A stretch of 64,000 bases of DNA from Lewinella sp. 4G2. Its GTDB lineage: Bacteria > Bacteroidota > Bacteroidia > Chitinophagales > Saprospiraceae. This document shows positions 7,938 to 17,138 of the stretch, in pieces. The stretch lies in assembly GCF_001625015.1 (NCBI RefSeq), contig NZ_LVWJ02000014.1:3224001-3288000 (forward strand), read 5' to 3'. The position numbers and the translations under genes are program-made. The notes below the pieces were generated by a model, which saw nothing but the letters and a program-made list of their open reading frames with translations, made no database searches and had not been told where the DNA came from. How positions within the stretch are numbered: the stretch's first letter is position 1; every line of letters starts with the position of its first letter.

Positions 7938-8687
7938 ATGATTCGTTTCTCCAGTCTAATCCTTCTTTTCGTAATGTTCAGTTGTACAGAAGGAAATATT
8001 CTTACGCCACTTGCCGATGCTGAACTGTCAAAAAATTCCCAGTCATTTTCCAAGTCGATGACTAGCGAAGTTGATCAGTTTGGTATCATCCATAATCAAG
8101 CGATGGATGAAATAGTTACTCAGAACCTTATAGCAATTCTAAGAGATTCCGTTTACAACGCGTCTGGAGATATCGATACATTGAAAGTCTTTGAAATACT
8201 GATAGATAAGACAAATGAATTTACAAACTCATTGTCTCCAATTTCGATTGGTAATGTATCATACATAGTTCCCGAGTTGCAACATGACGCCAGCTACTAC
8301 CGTTCATTATTTACCGAATATGATGATGTCCCAGGATATTTTCAAAATTGTGTGATTAAGTCTGATGGTTTAATGACGTCTAACTGCATTAGAACTAAGT
8401 TAGATTCCATGGTGACGAATAATGCAGCAATGGAGGATATAGCGTCTGTATCAATACTTGAATATTCAATGATATATTGGTTTGATGCTGCAGATAATAG
8501 CTCACTCTTCAACGAAAATCAAGGATCCCAAACCAGTAGCAGAGGTAGATTAAATTGGTGGGCAATAGGCTTTGCTGACTATGTCGGTGCGGGTGGTGGC
8601 GCTGCTCTCGGTCCTGGTGGAGCTATCGCGGGCGGTGTCTTAAATTCAGCTGTAACAGCCTCTATCCAAGCTTTGTCAACGTACTGA
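7938..8687 (+). CDS. Lipoprotein with a glycine-rich, bacteriocin-like C-terminus
   Basis: 249 residues. The N-terminus MIRFSSLILLFVMFSC is a lipoprotein signal with Cys16, so the mature protein is probably membrane anchored. The middle is polar with no known motif. The last 40 residues are hydrophobic and Gly/Ala-rich (DYVGAGGGAALGPGGAIAGG), a style seen in class II bacteriocin-like peptides and in some membrane-inserting tails. Function unknown; toxicity is speculative. Shares its cassette with the membrane protein at 8826. Confidence 0.65.
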   Translation: MIRFSSLILLFVMFSCTEGNILTPLADAELSKNSQSFSKSMTSEVDQFGIIHNQAMDEIVTQNLIAILRDSVYNASGDIDTLKVFEILIDKTNEFTNSLSPISIGNVSYIVPELQHDASYYRSLFTEYDDVPGYFQNCVIKSDGLMTSNCIRTKLDSMVTNNAAMEDIASVSILEYSMIYWFDAADNSSLFNENQGSQTSSRGRLNWWAIGFADYVGAGGGAALGPGGAIAGGVLNSAVTASIQALSTY

Positions 8688-8825
8688 TATTAAGTTACTT
8701 AACGATCATTCTGCTTAATATGCTATTCGGACATGAGAATGAACGAATAATACACGGTTTCTACTTTCGAAGAAATCCGCATGTCCTCTCTAAATAGATA
8801 AAGATAAATTAATATTAATAATAAT

Positions 8826-9251
8826 ATGATCGTACGAATAATTCGAGGCAGTGGGATTAGTTTTATGCGGCAGGTATCTCTATTTGTTAATGGTAAGAAG
8901 ATAGGCGCAATTAAACCAAATGAGTCAATCGACATCGCTGATGTCATGCCTGAATCTGAAGTCTATGCGAAGTTAGATTGGGTAAAGTCTAATTGCATTA
9001 AAATAGATGGTATCCACGAAGAAATTATTACTATAAGATTGGAGGAGTTTAAGTTAGCATCATCTAAAATTCACTTGGTAATATTGTCTATGGGCTTTAT
9101 TGCTTCCATCATGCTCAGTTTCTTTGATAGTATTCAGCTGTTTTATTTTGTGATTGGTGTATCTATATATTTAACATACTTTTTTACAAGATACGCCTTA
9201 TCGATGCTATCTACTGGAAAGAATAGGTTTCTAAGCTTAGAAATGATTTAG
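8826..9251 (+). CDS. Hypothetical membrane protein
   Basis: 141 residues. An N-terminal beta-rich part (VSLFVNGKKIGAIKPNESIDI) is followed by two predicted transmembrane helices at about 83-105 and 108-126. No family recognised. It lies 138 bases after the lipoprotein gene, so the two could be a secreted factor and a membrane partner. Confidence 0.65.
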   Translation: MIVRIIRGSGISFMRQVSLFVNGKKIGAIKPNESIDIADVMPESEVYAKLDWVKSNCIKIDGIHEEIITIRLEEFKLASSKIHLVILSMGFIASIMLSFFDSIQLFYFVIGVSIYLTYFFTRYALSMLSTGKNRFLSLEMI

Positions 9252-9371
9252 AAAACTCGAATATGCATTCATAAATTTATTGTAATTAATCTTAATGCCA
9301 AACGTAGATCAGGGATAACTACGTGCCCAATTTCGCAGCCAACACTAATTTTTCAATGAATAAAATAATCC

Positions 9372-9591
9372 GCCCAACATTGCAATCCACGACAAGCCGC
9401 TACTACTTAGAGTCAAGTAGGGTAGAAGGGTTCATGCCCTGCCACTAGCCCGTACACTCGGATGTCCAAAAGTCCTCCGCAAGCTCCGGATTTTTGGCCA
9501 TGCTCGCTTAACGGCCCAGTGGCCTTTTAGTTCCGATTGAGTATCTTGGTGGAGTTAAGGACGCGGCCTGCGTGGGCTGCATGCGTTGGGC
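9372..9591 (+). repeat. attC2, long attC-like site
   Basis: 220 bases, GCCCAAC to GTTGGGC (9585). Subtype B. CACGAC replaces the usual CACGTC in the 5' arm, as in attC1 and attC3, so the three leftmost copies form a small lineage. Confidence 0.9.
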
Positions 9592-9624
9592 AGAATATAA
9601 AATAATCTACAATCAGATAGAATT

Positions 9625-10497
9625 ATGTACCTATATTTTGGAACAATCAAAACCTACTTTCCTAACAGAGGATTCGGTTTTATCACTCATCCCACAAGTC
9701 TCGGACCAGATCATGATGTATATTTTCATATAACAAAAATCGAAGAGTTCGACAAAGATTTAGCAGCTGTACTAAACTTTTACGAGGTAAATGACGAAAT
9801 CTGTTTCTGGTACACAGCAGAAGAAACTAAAAAAGGCGAGCAATTAAATGCCGTTTTAGATGCTGAATATGTGTTTAGCCTTCATGCAGGTACCCTAAAT
9901 GACTTTATAATTGAAGTCGAGAAATACTGGAAAAATATTGACCTTAACTTGCCGTTTTGGATAAGAAGAATTACACATGGTCTTGTAGGCATAAGCGGAC
10001 AGAATTTGTTAAACGCTGAGAGAAAATCACTACTTCGAAATCGAAATCAGAAACTTAAAAAGGAACAGGAAGAGCTTGAAAAGAAGAGAGCAAAAAGGAG
10101 GAAGCAAGATAAAATTCGAAGAGATAAGCTTAAATTGAAGAAAAAGCAAGATGAGGTTAATAGAATTCAAGAAGAGGAACGGGTCGAGCTATTGCTAGCT
10201 ACACCTAGCGGAAGAAGGGTTCTAGAGAATGAACAGTTTGAAATGTTGGTTGCGGAACTGAAGACTAAAGGGTTTAGGAAAAGTGCTGATGTGTCAAACT
10301 ATATAGTAACCAACAGATTAGGAAAAAAATACAGCCATATTTCAGGAATATTGACAATGCAAAATAGTCGAGATTCGTGGAAATTCGAAGGTGGTTTTCC
10401 TCCTTCTATTTACGCTAAGTTGTGTCGAAGACTTGGTTTGGGTAACAACGGTTCTGATTCACGTGTGGTTGATTATACTCTTTACAAGGACTTATAG
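9625..10497 (+). CDS. Cold-shock-domain protein with a charged coiled-coil
   Basis: 290 residues. Residues 1-75 read as an OB-fold cold-shock domain (FGTIKTYFPNRGFGFIT, then DVYFHIT), with the aromatic nucleic-acid-binding positions kept. Residues about 130-200 are a Lys/Glu/Arg-rich coiled coil. The C-terminus is a small globular part with no recognised family. Probably a cytoplasmic RNA- or single-strand-DNA-binding protein. It is the sole gene of its cassette. Confidence 0.75.
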   Translation: MYLYFGTIKTYFPNRGFGFITHPTSLGPDHDVYFHITKIEEFDKDLAAVLNFYEVNDEICFWYTAEETKKGEQLNAVLDAEYVFSLHAGTLNDFIIEVEKYWKNIDLNLPFWIRRITHGLVGISGQNLLNAERKSLLRNRNQKLKKEQEELEKKRAKRRKQDKIRRDKLKLKKKQDEVNRIQEEERVELLLATPSGRRVLENEQFEMLVAELKTKGFRKSADVSNYIVTNRLGKKYSHISGILTMQNSRDSWKFEGGFPPSIYAKLCRRLGLGNNGSDSRVVDYTLYKDL

Positions 10498-10742
10498 AAT
10501 TTTATGAATATTCTTCAGTCATAGCAGATTACTGATATGTTCAATTTTAAAATTTTATATGTGTGGCGAATTATTATACAGAATTTCACTAGTGTTCGAT
10601 ATTTTCGTCATGCTTCGAAGAAAAACTTTCGGTAGATGATCACGGGAATTTAAGCGAATCAATCCCCAATATGATGAATTACATGAGTAGAAAATTTGCC
10701 CAGCTTCACAACCATCACGTTATTTTAAATTTAAATTCATCC

Positions 10743-10961
10743 GCCCAACATTGCAATCCACGACAAGCCGCTGTTACTTCGAGTCAAGCAGGTTAGAAGG
10801 GTCAGTGCCCGGCCACTGGGCCGCACGCTCGGATGTCCAAAAGTCCTCCGCAAGCTCCGGAGTTTTGGCCATGCTCGCTAAGCGGCCCAGTGGCCTTTTA
10901 GTTCCGATTGACTATCTTGGTGGAGTTAATGACGCGGCCTGCGTGGCTGCATGCGTTGGGC
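10743..10961 (+). repeat. attC3, long attC-like site
   Basis: 219 bases, one G lost in GCGTGGCTGC near the 3' end. Subtype B. The inner stem GGCCACTGGGCCG/CGGCCCAGTGGCC is perfectly paired over 13 bases. Confidence 0.9.
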
Positions 10962-11015
10962 GCAACAGAATAAATACTATGACTTAGAATACGTTTGTTC
11001 ATCGTTGTGTTGGGC
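10962..11015 (+). repeat. 54-base core-ended unit (1 copy)
   Basis: Single unit, TACGTTTGTTCATCGTTGT then GTTGGGC at 11009-11015. About 160 bases without a feature follow before the next gene. Confidence 0.8.
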
Positions 11016-11194
11016 GTAAAAGGAATAAATTAATCATACGTTGATTTCGAGAATTAATCAAAAAAGTTGGTTGCTGAACCTAAACATTAGACATATAAAT
11101 CCAACATAATTTGATCTGACAAGCTAATTAATGTGGTAAAATCACTAAATACTAATAATTAATTGACGATTAGTAAATGCTTAAATCGTGTATT

Positions 11195-11977
11195 ATGAAG
11201 AACTCATTTAGAATATTCATAGTACTCCTCGTCTGGTCTTCATCTTTCAATTGCATAATGGCCTGTATCTGCGACAGACCTAAACTAGCTGATAATGTAG
11301 CAAAATCCGATTTCGTTGCTGAGGTAGTACTTAATAAAATACATCAGGATAGTAACTCTGAGTATTACCACATAAGCGAGGTTGAAATAATAAACCTGTA
11401 TAAGGGAGATAGTATATCATCTATTTATATCAGAACTGCTCTAAATACATCCTGCTCTTTTCTCCCAGGAGAGAACTCTCGTTGGCTGATATTTGCCCGT
11501 AAAGTTAATGACAAACTCTCTTTCGGTTACTGTTCTGGTTCTAAACTAATAACTAGGAACCGATGGTCAAATTCTCCTAAAGCTAATTTAAGTTACTGGA
11601 ATTCTGTATCTCGCAGAGTAGAATGGCTGAAACAGATGCATGCTATAGGTTATGAATCAACGAATGAGTTTGGATTAAACGTCTCGATTGACAAACGGTC
11701 ATTCAACAACCTACGCGGAAGCCAAGGAAAACAATTCGATTTTTCGACTTTCGAATTTGAAATTGATACTGACATGAATGTTACCAATGTAATAACTATA
11801 AAAGAATTTAGTAAAAGAAGCCTTGCAAGAAAAACGATGAAAATAGTTGAAGAGACAAGAAGAGCGTCATCAAATAAAACAAACCGTATTCCAAAACCAA
11901 CTAAAGTTACGCTAAATCTTTTTTACTACGAGGAAGATGAGGATAGTGAAAGCTTCATATCTGTGTATGACTTATAG
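11195..11977 (+). CDS. Exported Cys-rich protein with a netrin/TIMP-like N-terminus
   Basis: About 260 residues from the ATG at 11195 (an earlier ATG at 11177 lengthens the signal). The hydrophobic segment FRIFIVLLVWSSSFNCIMA is a signal peptide, and the mature protein starts CICDRP, the CxC N-terminus of NTR/TIMP-like domains. Further cysteines in NTSCSFLPG and FGYCSG would pair with them. The second half is polar without motifs. A related design occurs at 47647. Presumably periplasmic or surface; partner unknown. Confidence 0.65.
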   Translation: MKNSFRIFIVLLVWSSSFNCIMACICDRPKLADNVAKSDFVAEVVLNKIHQDSNSEYYHISEVEIINLYKGDSISSIYIRTALNTSCSFLPGENSRWLIFARKVNDKLSFGYCSGSKLITRNRWSNSPKANLSYWNSVSRRVEWLKQMHAIGYESTNEFGLNVSIDKRSFNNLRGSQGKQFDFSTFEFEIDTDMNVTNVITIKEFSKRSLARKTMKIVEETRRASSNKTNRIPKPTKVTLNLFYYEEDEDSESFISVYDL

Positions 11978-12008
11978 AACCAGATGTAATTACAAAATAT
12001 AATCATCC

Positions 12009-12228
12009 GCCCAACACTGCAATCCACGTCAAGCCGCTGTTACTTCGAGTTGATGGCATTATTACGTCCAAAGCCCGGCCACTGGTCCGAACACTCGGAT
12101 GGCCAAAATTCCTCCGCAGGCTCCGGAGTTTTGGCCATGCTCGCTTATCGGCCCAGTGGCCTTTTAGTTCCGATTGACTATCTTAGTGAAGTCAAGGACG
12201 CGGCCTGCGTGGGCTGCAATCGTTGGGC
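12009..12228 (+). repeat. attC4, long attC-like site
   Basis: 220 bases, GCCCAAC to GTTGGGC (12222). Subtype A variable segment (TATTACGTCCAAAGCCC class). Shares the AAAATTCCTCC change with attC25 and attC30. Confidence 0.9.
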
Positions 12229-12282
12229 GAAATCGAATAAATACTATGACTTAGAATATGTTCGTTCATCAATGTGCTGGAC
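12229..12282 (+). repeat. 54-base unit with degenerate core (1 copy)
   Basis: Body TATGACTTAGAATATGTTCG is clear, but the terminal core has decayed to GCTGGAC. Confidence 0.7.
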
Positions 12283-12387
12283 AAGAAGGAGTAAAAACCA
12301 TACAAAAGATAACGATTTTTGATCTTAATCTTAGTCGATACAAGAAATGCATTTAACTTTAATTAGCATTTAGGAAATAACTAAATC

Positions 12388-12990
12388 ATGACCAATAAGT
12401 TTAAGTTCTTTAGTGTCGTTTCAATCGTCGTTACTATTGTTATCTCTCTACTCGTCACTAAACTCTATTCAGATGAACTGAATAATGGTGGAGATGTGAT
12501 GATCGTCTTCATTATACCAATAATAATTATTTTAGTAGTTTTAGTTGTCGGTATGTTAGTCTTAGCTTCTCGGTATACGAACGTACGAAACTCACTACTA
12601 CTAACTCTACTAGTGATTTTAATCCCTTGTACTGCTTTATTGGTCACGAGGTACAGAGAGATTTCCCGTAACGATGGAGTTCTGATTTCTACATTACAAT
12701 ATACACATCACTATGATTTAAGAATGCTATTTAAAAATAATGGATCGGTCAAGCTACATAATGAACACATGCTGGGAACGGACTATAAGTTCTCAAAGTA
12801 TACTGTTCAAGGATCAAATATTATTTTGCGAAAACCGGTTAGAATAAATAGTTATATAATTGGAGATACAATTAGAGTAGGCCCAGATTATATTTATTTA
12901 CAATTCCATAAGTCTGACGGCACATTAAACTTTGAGGACTCAATTGATGTTTCTTGGAACGTAGATGTGAAGAATATGGTTGTTCAATAA
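12388..12990 (+). CDS. Hypothetical membrane protein, paralogue of the one at 60508
   Basis: 200 residues. Three predicted transmembrane helices in the first 90 residues, then a soluble beta-rich domain (about 100-190) of the form L-x-F-x-N-x-G-S-V followed by YTVQGSNIILRKP. The 208-residue product at 60508 has the same layout and a comparable domain (LVFRTDGGVTTEING, KYHLSDSLIIF), so the two are probably one divergent family. No known function. Confidence 0.65.
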   Translation: MTNKFKFFSVVSIVVTIVISLLVTKLYSDELNNGGDVMIVFIIPIIIILVVLVVGMLVLASRYTNVRNSLLLTLLVILIPCTALLVTRYREISRNDGVLISTLQYTHHYDLRMLFKNNGSVKLHNEHMLGTDYKFSKYTVQGSNIILRKPVRINSYIIGDTIRVGPDYIYLQFHKSDGTLNFEDSIDVSWNVDVKNMVVQ

Positions 12991-13081
12991 TATATAAATA
13001 AGTCAGTTTAATAACGTAATTGAAGACTATAGTCGACTGTAATTTCACAACAAGATAATTACGAGAGTTAACGAATCATCC

Positions 13082-13301
13082 GCCCAACACTGCAATCCAC
13101 GTCAAGCCGCTGTCACTTCGAGTCGATGGCTTTACTACGTCCAAAGCCCGGCCACTGATCCGCACACTCGGATGTCCAAAAGTCCTCCGCAAGCTCCGGA
13201 GTTTTGGCCATGCTCGCTTATCGGCCCAGTGGCCTTTTAGTTCCGATTGAGTATCTTAGTGGAGTCATGGACGCGGCCTGCGTGGGCTGCAATCGTTGGG
13301 C
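13082..13301 (+). repeat. attC5, long attC-like site
   Basis: 220 bases, R' GTTGGGC at 13295. Subtype A. The base after its core begins the duplicated toxin-antitoxin cassette. Confidence 0.9.
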
Positions 13302-13450
13302 GAAATCGAATAAATCTATCAAGATGGACCAGTACTTTAGGCATTGTAGGAGTGAGTCATTAGTAGGCTGTACAAAGAACTTTTAAGCCAAGATGAAGAG
13401 TACCCTCAGGGCTTAGGTTTCAACAGCAGGGTAGGGTGTTGGACATAAAA

Positions 13451-13468
13451 GTTGCTTATTAAGGCAAC
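13451..13468. promoter_or_regulatory. Inverted repeat upstream of the DUF4160 operon
   Basis: GTTGCTTATTAAGGCAAC, a short palindrome about 32 bases before the first start codon and identical in the second copy at 42409-42426. A candidate operator for the XRE-domain partner. Conservation alone is weak evidence, as the whole cassette is duplicated. Confidence 0.35.
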
Positions 13469-13500
13469 TAAGGCTATCTTTGAAGAGTTAAATACCTCCA

Positions 13501-13734
13501 ATGCCAACTGTTCATACTATAGGGTCGATCAAAATCAAGCTCTATTACAAAGATCACTTACCGCCTCACTTTCATGCTCAATATAATGAGTTTGAAATCT
13601 TGATTGAAATTCGATCTTTAGAAAAGTATGCTGGTGATTTACCAAAGAAGCAACTAAAAGCGGTTTTGGAATGGGCGGCTGAAAATCAAGAAGCGTTGAT
13701 GGAAAGATGGGATAAATATTTCAATGAAAATTAA
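13501..13734 (+). CDS. DUF4160 protein, putative toxin-antitoxin component (copy 1)
   Basis: 77 residues. Clear DUF4160 signature: MPTVHTIGSIKIKLYYKDH, PPHFHAQY, EI and LPKKQLKAVLEWAAEN. Genes of this family commonly precede a DUF2442 gene and are regarded as likely type II toxin-antitoxin members. The partner follows after five bases. The second copy at 42459 differs at residues near 62 and 72 (A to E, K to E). Confidence 0.85.
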   Translation: MPTVHTIGSIKIKLYYKDHLPPHFHAQYNEFEILIEIRSLEKYAGDLPKKQLKAVLEWAAENQEALMERWDKYFNEN

Positions 13735-13739
13735 CTAAA

Positions 13740-14273
13740 ATGAAAGGACTAAGAAGTATACCAAGAGTTTTGAAGATTAACTCAGTGAAAGGGCGCTCTA
13801 TCTCATTATTATTCAATAATGGGCAGAGCAAAATAATCGATATAGCACAACTGTTAACTGACGGCAAGCCAGTGGGAAAAGGAAGCTTGGTGAATAAGAT
13901 ACTGAATGACGATGTGGTTTTTTCTTCAGTAGCTATTATAGATAATACAATTGGATGGCCCGGTGTAGGTAAGTATGTAAAAGATTTTAGTGGTGAGTCG
14001 AAGTTTCACCCTTATGATATTGATCCACTACTCCTTTACAATGCTGGTAATCTGGATGAAAATCAAAATCTCAATTTAGGCAGTAAAATCAAGACAATCA
14101 GGAAAAGGATTGGATTGACTCAAGAAGAATTAGCAAAAAGGGTCGGAACCACCAAAAACTATATCTCTAAATTGGAAAATAACAAATCGGATATTGAGCT
14201 ATTGACTTTAAAAAAGATTGTTGAAGCAGGATTAAATGGAAAACTTCACTTAAGTATTGAAATTCCAAATTAG
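13740..14273 (+). CDS. DUF2442-XRE fusion, putative antitoxin/regulator (copy 1)
   Basis: 177 residues. Residues 1-90 are DUF2442-like (VKGRSISLLFNNGQSKIIDI). Residues about 110-165 are an XRE-type helix-turn-helix (KIKTIRKRIGLTQEELAKR, TTKNYISKLENNKSDI). The DNA-binding domain makes it the probable antitoxin and autorepressor of the operon. Differs from the copy at 42698 by K/E and N/D changes near 49 and 53. Confidence 0.85.
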   Translation: MKGLRSIPRVLKINSVKGRSISLLFNNGQSKIIDIAQLLTDGKPVGKGSLVNKILNDDVVFSSVAIIDNTIGWPGVGKYVKDFSGESKFHPYDIDPLLLYNAGNLDENQNLNLGSKIKTIRKRIGLTQEELAKRVGTTKNYISKLENNKSDIELLTLKKIVEAGLNGKLHLSIEIPN

Positions 14274-14332
14274 CATGTCGAAAAAGGCTTAGAGACTTTG
14301 AGTCGATTTGGGTGATCCAATTACTATAATTC

Positions 14333-14552
14333 GCCCAACACTGCAATCCACGCCAAGCCGCTGTCACTTCGAGTCGATGGTTCTATTACGTCCAGAGCCC
14401 GGCCACTGGTCCGAACGCTCGGATGGCCAAAAGTCCTCCGCAAGCTCCGGAGTTTTGGCCATGCTCGCTTATCGGCCCAGCGGCCTTTTAGTTCCAGTTT
14501 AGTATCTTAGTGGAGTTAAGGACGCGGCCTGCGTGGGCTGCAATCGTTGGGC
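14333..14552 (+). repeat. attC6, long attC-like site
   Basis: 220 bases, GCCCAAC to GTTGGGC (14546). Subtype A, with CACGCC in the 5' arm and CCAGCGGCC in the inner stem. Differs clearly from attC26 although both follow the same duplicated cassette genes. Confidence 0.9.
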
Positions 14553-14657
14553 GTAATCGAATAAATACTATGACTTAGAATACGTTCGTTCATCGTCGTG
14601 TTGGGCGAGAAGAAATAAATACTATGACTTAGAATACGTTCATTCATCGTGTTAAGC
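14553..14657 (+). repeat. 54-base core-ended units (2 copies)
   Basis: Cores GTTGGGC at 14600-14606 and GTTAAGC at 14651-14657; the second unit is 51 bases. Confidence 0.8.
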
Positions 14658-14973
14658 GCAAAAGACATAAACTAAGTACTAGATGGCGTTCATGACTTTT
14701 AGTTTTGGTGGACCATATTTAAGCCACCGAAGCACAAAATACAAATCAAAGGATTTAGAAATGAAAGTTAAAATATGGATTGAACATTAAATAGGCTACT
14801 TTGTGGTCTAGAGACGCTATTTAAGAAATTTTTTGCGCTACATCTTAATGATATGAGCACTTTATTTCTTTTAATTTTTAAGATTTAACTTGTGTCTTGG
14901 ATGAAGTAGCATGTTACATGCTATGGAGACCTATTAATTAATACTATTTAAACAAATCAACTGAAACTCTGTT
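14658..14973. other. Gene-free cassette leader
   Basis: About 316 AT-rich bases between the 54-base units and the interrupted gene at 14974. I see no open frame of note, no repeat and no clear promoter. Confidence 0.5.
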
Positions 14974-14987
14974 ATGCGACAATTTAC

Positions 14988-16127
14988 GGCGTTGTTGCAT
15001 GAATCGGGCCTGATTCCCCTCATAAACGGCTAGTATAAATTTGGGCTGGAGCCCATATCTTTGGTTTACGACAACTAAATCAATAGATTTCCAGCCCATG
15101 TCAAAGATAAAGAAGGACGAGCGATTTGAAGTAAAAGATAAGCAGGATTACCGGGTAGTCAACTGGGCGGAGTACAACAAAGCCCTGGAAAATCGTGGTA
15201 ACATCACGTTTATTATTGACGAGTCGGTCACCCAAAATTGGTATAGTGACTCGCCAGCCCAGAGAGGTGCTCAAGAAACTTATAGTGATACCTGTATCGA
15301 GGCCATTATGATGATCAAGACTATTTTTCGGTTACCCTATCGACAGTCTCGTGGTTTTACCGTGGGTCTGCTTCAACTCATGGACCTAGCGCACCTGAAA
15401 GTACCAAGTTTTACACAGGTTAACCGCCGTTTTCGCACTCTCAACATTAGTCCTTTTGCGATTCCAGCTAGCGGCCCGATCACGATTGCGATAGACTCGA
15501 CGGGAGTCAAGGTTTACGGTGAAGGCGAGTGGAAATGCCGCAAGCACGGATGGAGCAAGCGTCGTACCTGGCGTAAACTTCATTTGGGTGTTGATCCTTG
15601 CACTGGCTTTATTCATTGCCATATCACGACGACTAACTCCGAGAGCGATGAATCTCAGGTAAATGATCTTCTCGATCAGGTCGAAGCCGAAATCGATGAG
15701 GTCTACCTTGATGGTGCTTATGATGCACAGAGTTGCTACGATGGTTTATTGGAGCGAGATATTTGGCCTGTCATTCCACCTCAGAGAGGCGCGGTGAAAT
15801 GGTATTGGGAGGAACCGGGTGATGCCGATGACTATCCTCGCAATCAATTTATTAAACGCATAGAAGAAGTCGGAAGGGCAGAATGGAAAAAAGAAGCCGA
15901 TTACCACCAACGAAGTTTATCTGAGACGGCGATGTACCGTTATAAAACCATCTTTGGTCCAACCCACTACTCTCGATCACTTGAAACTCAAACGCAGGAA
16001 AACAAAATTAAAATCAAAGCACTCAATCATATGACAGCCCATGGCATGCCGATTTCTCAACTAAAAAATGCTTAATTAAATATTTTATGAGCGCAAGCTT
16101 TGTCTTAAATCTTCATGCAACAACGCC
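14988..16127 (+). mobile_element. IS5-family (IS903-like) insertion sequence
   Basis: Perfect 16-base inverted repeats GGCGTTGTTGCATGAA (14988-15003 and 16112-16127). Target duplication ACAATTTAC at 14979-14987 and 16128-16136; nine bases is what the IS903 group generates. Length 1140. Confidence 0.93.
15098..16075 (+). CDS. IS5-family transposase
   Basis: About 325 residues from the ATG at 15098 (MSKIKKDERF); the frame is open further upstream to 15041. DDE-type features: DESVTQNW near the N-terminus, the first catalytic Asp in IAIDSTGVKVYGEGEW, the second in EVYLDGAYDAQ, and the C-terminal YRYKTIFGPTHYSRSLETQ region with the Glu of the triad. It appears intact between perfect terminal repeats, so recent insertion is likely. 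Confidence 0.92.
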   Translation: MSKIKKDERFEVKDKQDYRVVNWAEYNKALENRGNITFIIDESVTQNWYSDSPAQRGAQETYSDTCIEAIMMIKTIFRLPYRQSRGFTVGLLQLMDLAHLKVPSFTQVNRRFRTLNISPFAIPASGPITIAIDSTGVKVYGEGEWKCRKHGWSKRRTWRKLHLGVDPCTGFIHCHITTTNSESDESQVNDLLDQVEAEIDEVYLDGAYDAQSCYDGLLERDIWPVIPPQRGAVKWYWEEPGDADDYPRNQFIKRIEEVGRAEWKKEADYHQRSLSETAMYRYKTIFGPTHYSRSLETQTQENKIKIKALNHMTAHGMPISQLKNA

Positions 16128-16755
16128 ACAATTTACTATAATTTTAATATTCTTTATCGGCCATTTTGTGCATGCGCAAAGTGATTCGCTCGAATTCATT
16201 CGGGCACAACTTCAAGAAGAGTTACATGATGCAAAGGCGACTGTAGACAGAATTGAGTTAGAATTAGCAAAGGTTGAGATTAAGATAAAAGACGCCAATT
16301 CAGTCGAAATACAAGAGGAAAGCGATGGGATAGTCGCTTACGTTAAAAATAGCAAAAATATAAAGTTGCTTGATAACCCTCAGTTTACAGGCACTTTGCT
16401 GACTAAGGTAAAACCAAAATCAAGGGTCTTGATACTGAATTATGTAAACGAATTTTATGAAGTGGTCTTTGAAGATTTTCATGGTTATATCATTGATTCT
16501 TATGTAAATGAAAACCCTGAGATAAAATCTTTACGACTGAAAGTCAAAAGGTCGAATTATACGCCATCACGATCACTGAGATCTACATCAACGGCGAGAC
16601 ATTATTACAAAGGTCCACGCGGTGGTTGCTACTACTTGACAAACTCTGGAAGTAAAGTTTACGTTAGTCGCAGTTTATGTAATTAGGCGAAGCAAAGTCA
16701 CGTCTATTTTGAGAATAATTTGGGCTAGTTAGAAATTGTCTTTCATTAATCATCC

Positions 16756-16976
16756 GCCCAACACTGCAATCCACGTCAAGCCGCTGTCACTTTGAGTCTA
16801 GTAGGATAGGAGGGGGTCATGTCCGGCCACTGATCCGAACACTCGGATGGCCAAAAGTCCTCCGCAAGCTCCGGATTTTTGGCCATGCTCGCTTATCAGC
16901 CCAGTGGCCTTTTAGTTCCGGTTTAGTATCTTAGTGGAGTCAAGGACGCGGCCTGCGTGGGCTGTAATCGTTGGGC
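16756..16976 (+). repeat. attC7, long attC-like site
   Basis: 221 bases, one extra G in GGAGGGGGTC. Subtype B. GTTGGGC at 16970. Confidence 0.9.
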
Positions 16977-17065
16977 GAAAAAGGAAGAATTCGTAAATCC
17001 AGTCGTTGGGCGTAAAAGGATAAATACTATGACTTAGAATACGTTTGTTCATCGTCGTGTTAGGC
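16977..17065 (+). repeat. Core-ended units (one 35-base remnant, one 54-base)
   Basis: Core GTTGGGC at 17005-17011 ends a shortened unit that lacks the ACTTAGAATACG body. GTTAGGC at 17059-17065 ends a complete one. Confidence 0.75.
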
Positions 17066-17138
17066 GTAAAAGGTGTATAATAACGCATTTGATGACATTC
17101 GATGATTTAGGTGTTCGACTAAATAAAAGAGAAAGAGT

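Larger units (their letters stand above)
14974..16686 (+). pseudogene. Exported SH3-domain protein gene, split by an IS in the signal peptide
   Basis: The coding sequence starts with ATG at 14974 (MRQFT) and is cut by the IS at 14988-16127. Joining across one copy of the 9-base duplication restores MRQFTIILIFFIGHFVHAQ, a complete signal peptide. The rest (to 16686) holds a coiled coil (about residues 25-60), a bacterial SH3-like domain (NIKLLDNPQFTG, VLILNYVNEFYEVVFEDF, GYIIDSYV) and a C-terminal YYKGPRGGCYYLTNSGSK motif with a final Cys. A start inside the IS right end (16087, MSASFVLN) is in frame, so an altered protein of 199 residues could still be made. Confidence 0.8.

Noticed and set aside
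13204..13386. 60-codon frame upstream of the DUF4160 gene
   Set aside because: Begins within attC5 and runs into the cassette leader; the duplicate at 42260 does not keep it as a complete frame.
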